Part shown: piece after piece, positions 62,079-64,000 of the stretch
Position numbering within the stretch: the stretch's first letter is position 1
How the letters are laid out: each line of letters begins with the position of its first letter
Translations under genes and position numbers: made by a program
The notes under the pieces: generated by a model
The model's database searches: none
What the model was told of the DNA's origin: nothing
What the model saw: the letters and a program-made list of their open reading frames with translations, nothing else
NCBI RefSeq assembly: GCF_018688375.1
Contig: NZ_CP061318.1
Location: 310,001-374,000 of the forward strand
Source: Polynucleobacter sp. AP-Ainpum-60-G11
Lineage (GTDB): Bacteria > Pseudomonadota > Gammaproteobacteria > Burkholderiales > Burkholderiaceae
Length of the DNA stretch: 64,000 nucleotides
Direction of reading: 5' to 3'

Positions 62079-62666
62079 ATGAAGTTATTGATTTTTCTGC
62101 TGGCACTCTTGCCTCTGGATCGTTTGATTTGGCTGGGCTTTACCGATGGCTTAGGTGCCAATCCTATTGAGTTCATTACACGCTCCACTGGAACGTGGGC
62201 GCTCGTTTTCTTGTGTTTGACACTAGCGATGACACCATTGCGTTTACTAACTAATGTAAGTTCATGGATTCGGTATCGCAGAATGTTGGGATTATTTAGT
62301 TTTTTCTATGCTTGTCTGCATTTTGGAATTTGGCTTTGGCTGGATCAAGATTTTGATCTGGCAGAAATGTTAAGAGATGTGCTCAAGCGACCATTTATCA
62401 CCATGGGATTTATCAGTCTTGTTTTGCTGATTCCGCTAGCCTTGACCTCTACCCATTGGGCTCAAAGAAGGCTGGGTCGCCGTTGGTCGCAATTGCATCG
62501 ACTGATTTATCTCATAGCTTGCACCGTGATCCTGCACTATTGGTGGCATAAGGAGGGTAAAAACGATCTTGATGCCGTAATAATCTATGCAATCGTTTTG
62601 CTATTGCTGTTATGTTGTAGGATTCCCTATATTCGCAAGCTCTTGGGCAAGCGATCTACCGTCTAA
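62079..62666 (+). CDS. msrQ: Heme-binding membrane subunit of the MsrPQ system
   Basis: About 195 aa with six helices. TGTWALVFLCLTLAMTPLRL and YRRMLGLFSFFYACLHFGIW carry the first heme-ligating His, and QLHRLIYLIACTVILHYWW two more. MsrQ passes electrons from the quinone pool or cytoplasmic flavin reductase to MsrP. ATG 62079 lies 24 bp past msrP. The gene ends 14 bp before the lipocalin start. Confidence 0.93.
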   Translation: MKLLIFLLALLPLDRLIWLGFTDGLGANPIEFITRSTGTWALVFLCLTLAMTPLRLLTNVSSWIRYRRMLGLFSFFYACLHFGIWLWLDQDFDLAEMLRDVLKRPFITMGFISLVLLIPLALTSTHWAQRRLGRRWSQLHRLIYLIACTVILHYWWHKEGKNDLDAVIIYAIVLLLLLCCRIPYIRKLLGKRSTV

Positions 62667-62679
62667 AGATACCCCTCCC

Positions 62680-63255
62680 ATGATCCTGTTTTCATCTTCT
62701 CGTGCTGCATTCATTTCCACATTTTTCTTACTACTGGTTTGCTTTGGATCCCCTCAGGTCATAGCCCAGCAAGCAGACCAGAGTGTGAAGACCATAGCTA
62801 CCTTAGATGTACCTCGCTATCTAGGTGCTTGGTACGAGATTGCAAAATTTCCGAATTGGTTTCAAAGAAAATGCGCTTCCAATACCAAGGCTGTATATAG
62901 CGCTAAGTCAGATGGCAATCTGCGAGTCCAGAATAGCTGCAAAACCGCCAGTGGAGAAACTACAGAAGCAGAGGGCTTAGCTCGCCAAATTGGCGCTAAG
63001 GATTCCCCAAAATTAGAAGTGCGCTTTGCTCCTGAATGGCTTTCATTTATACCTTTGGTATGGGGCGATTACTGGGTGATTGATTTGGATCCGCAATATC
63101 AGGTGGCAGCTGTCAGTGATCCAAGAAGAGAGTATCTGTGGGTTTTATCGAGATCGCCGCAGATCGATCCCAAAGTCTACGCCGATTTATTGCAGCGCCT
63201 TAAGAAGCAGCAATTTGATATTCAAAAACTTGAACTGACTACTCAGAAGAATTAA
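62680..63255 (+). CDS. Lipocalin family protein (Blc-like)
   Basis: A 191-aa exported lipocalin. A signal peptide (STFFLLLVCFGSPQVIAQQ) precedes the LGAWYEIAKFPNWFQRKC motif, the structurally conserved region 1 with GxW. VWGDYWVIDLDPQYQVAAVS and YLWVLSRSPQ are the later conserved strands. Lipocalins bind lipids or other small hydrophobic ligands. The signal lacks an obvious lipobox Cys, so it is probably soluble periplasmic. It belongs to the same transcription unit as msrPQ and the MBL-fold gene. Confidence 0.88.
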   Translation: MILFSSSRAAFISTFFLLLVCFGSPQVIAQQADQSVKTIATLDVPRYLGAWYEIAKFPNWFQRKCASNTKAVYSAKSDGNLRVQNSCKTASGETTEAEGLARQIGAKDSPKLEVRFAPEWLSFIPLVWGDYWVIDLDPQYQVAAVSDPRREYLWVLSRSPQIDPKVYADLLQRLKKQQFDIQKLELTTQKN

Positions 63256-63256
63256 G

Positions 63257-64000
63257 GTGTCTCAAAAGCGCATAGATAATTATTTACTCCCGCCCGGAAT
63301 AGAAATTTTCGAGCGTGGGTGGTTATCAGCAAATAATATTTTGCTCTTTGGCGAGGCTGATGTTTCCCTAGTCGATACTGGGTACTGCTCACACCAGCAG
63401 ATGACTGTCGACTTAGTTAGCAATGCGCTTAAACGGCATGGCTTAAGAACCCTGAATAAAGTAGTCAACACCCATTTGCATTCAGATCACTGCGGCGGTA
63501 ACGCGGCTTTGTCAGCCGTGTTTGATTGTGATATTTGGATACCAGAATCTGAGGCAATTGCAGTAAAAAACTGGGATGAGAATTTACTCAGCTTCCAGCA
63601 GTTGGGACAAGAGTGTCCGCGTTTTGCCCATCAAGCTCTGCTAGTGCCTGGGGAGGAGATTGTCTTAGGCTCCTATCGCTGGCAGATTCTTGCAGCACCG
63701 GGGCATGACAATCACTCAATAATGCTGTATCAAGATCAATATCAAATATTGATCTCTGCGGATGCGCTGTGGGAAGAGGGTTTTGGCGTAATCTTCCCTG
63801 AGCTCTGGGGTGAGGGTGGATTTGAAGAAGTGGCACAAACTCTAGAGCTAATCGAAAGTCTTCAGGTCTCCCTAGTGATTCCGGGGCACGGGAAACCTTT
63901 TACTGATGTAAAGAAGTCCATTGAGACCGCTAAATCTCGTCTAGATTACCTCTCAAGCGATGTCGATCGTAATGCTCGTCATGGAGCGAAGGTGCTCTTA
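63257..64000 (+). CDS. MBL-fold metallo-hydrolase, 5' part
   Basis: The plus-strand frame from GTG 63257 is open to the window edge and gives 248 residues. VVNTHLHSDHCGGNAAL holds the HxHxDH metal motif, and AAPGHDNHSIMLYQD and VSLVIPGHGKPF provide further ligands. It is a glyoxalase II-like or lactonase-like hydrolase of unknown substrate. GTG 63257 follows the lipocalin stop by one base, so they are coupled. The 3' end is outside the window. Confidence 0.85.
   Translation, partial: MSQKRIDNYLLPPGIEIFERGWLSANNILLFGEADVSLVDTGYCSHQQMTVDLVSNALKRHGLRTLNKVVNTHLHSDHCGGNAALSAVFDCDIWIPESEAIAVKNWDENLLSFQQLGQECPRFAHQALLVPGEEIVLGSYRWQILAAPGHDNHSIMLYQDQYQILISADALWEEGFGVIFPELWGEGGFEEVAQTLELIESLQVSLVIPGHGKPFTDVKKSIETAKSRLDYLSSDVDRNARHGAKVLL

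Noticed and set aside
61678..62106. Minus-strand 142-aa frame over msrP
   Set aside because: Lies fully opposite well-supported msrP and the start of msrQ; no motif found.

Overview
The window looks like the chromosome of a small-genome, moderately AT-rich betaproteobacterium of the Burkholderiaceae, most likely Polynucleobacter or a close relative. This is an inference from gene content: Bug/TctC substrate-binding proteins, a LivKHMGF-type ABC transporter with fused LivM-LivG, a CysI/DUF934/CobA cluster, a DUF6352 protein, DarP, monomeric isocitrate dehydrogenase and MsrPQ. No rRNA, tRNA or CRISPR array was recognised.

Positions 1-17518 are the distal part of a surface polysaccharide (O-antigen type) cluster, all on the plus strand and mostly overlapping or tightly spaced. 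It starts inside a glucose-1-phosphate cytidylyltransferase-like gene. It continues with a DegT aminotransferase, two GT2 glycosyltransferases, a Wzy-like polymerase, a B12-binding-type radical SAM protein, a Gfo/Idh/MocA oxidoreductase, a two-domain dehydrogenase, a heparinase II/III-like protein, WecB and WecC (UDP-ManNAcA supply), a GT4 glycosyltransferase, an initiating sugar-phosphate transferase and a WbpM/CapD-type dehydratase. The first 15 kb is visibly more AT-rich than the rest, as expected for exchanged O-antigen DNA. The cluster ends in a rearrangement scar (17920-20837): a 557-bp direct repeat of the 3' part of a cation/proton antiporter gene, a truncated and frameshifted transaldolase, and a WecA-like gene between the repeats.

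Positions 20281-44500 are ordinary metabolism: the antiporter, sirohydrochlorin/siroheme and sulfite reduction genes, an amidohydrolase with a Bug protein and an enol-lactonase-like hydrolase, an acyltransferase, DarP, a GMC oxidoreductase, a DMT exporter and a branched-chain amino acid type ABC transporter. A sulfide/persulfide response locus follows (TSUP exporter diverging from a persulfide dioxygenase, a BigR-like regulator and a small DUF2892 protein). Then comes a five-gene minus-strand operon (41101-44085) headed by a near-perfect Fur box. It encodes an outer-membrane-type protein, a 59-aa protein, an FMN-binding protein, ApbE and a His-rich four-helix membrane protein. I read it as a candidate iron-regulated, covalently flavinylated extracytoplasmic electron-transfer (ferric reductase-like) system.

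Positions 45747-53750 are a complete Tn7-like transposon of 8,004 bp. It carries tnsA, tnsB, tnsC and a long tniQ/tnsD, terminal inverted repeats, three TnsB-type end repeats on each side and an exact 7-bp flanking direct repeat. Two non-core genes ride in it: a PD-(D/E)XK-like protein just upstream of tnsA, and a divergent HTH-GHKL ATPase-STAS-like protein. They are the best candidates here for an undescribed function.

The right part (54026-64000) holds a lytic transglycosylase, an FKBP isomerase, a DUF6352 protein, an MFS transporter, monomeric isocitrate dehydrogenase, a CbiM-like membrane protein, the periplasmic methionine sulfoxide repair pair MsrP-MsrQ, a lipocalin and the start of an MBL-fold hydrolase that runs off the window.
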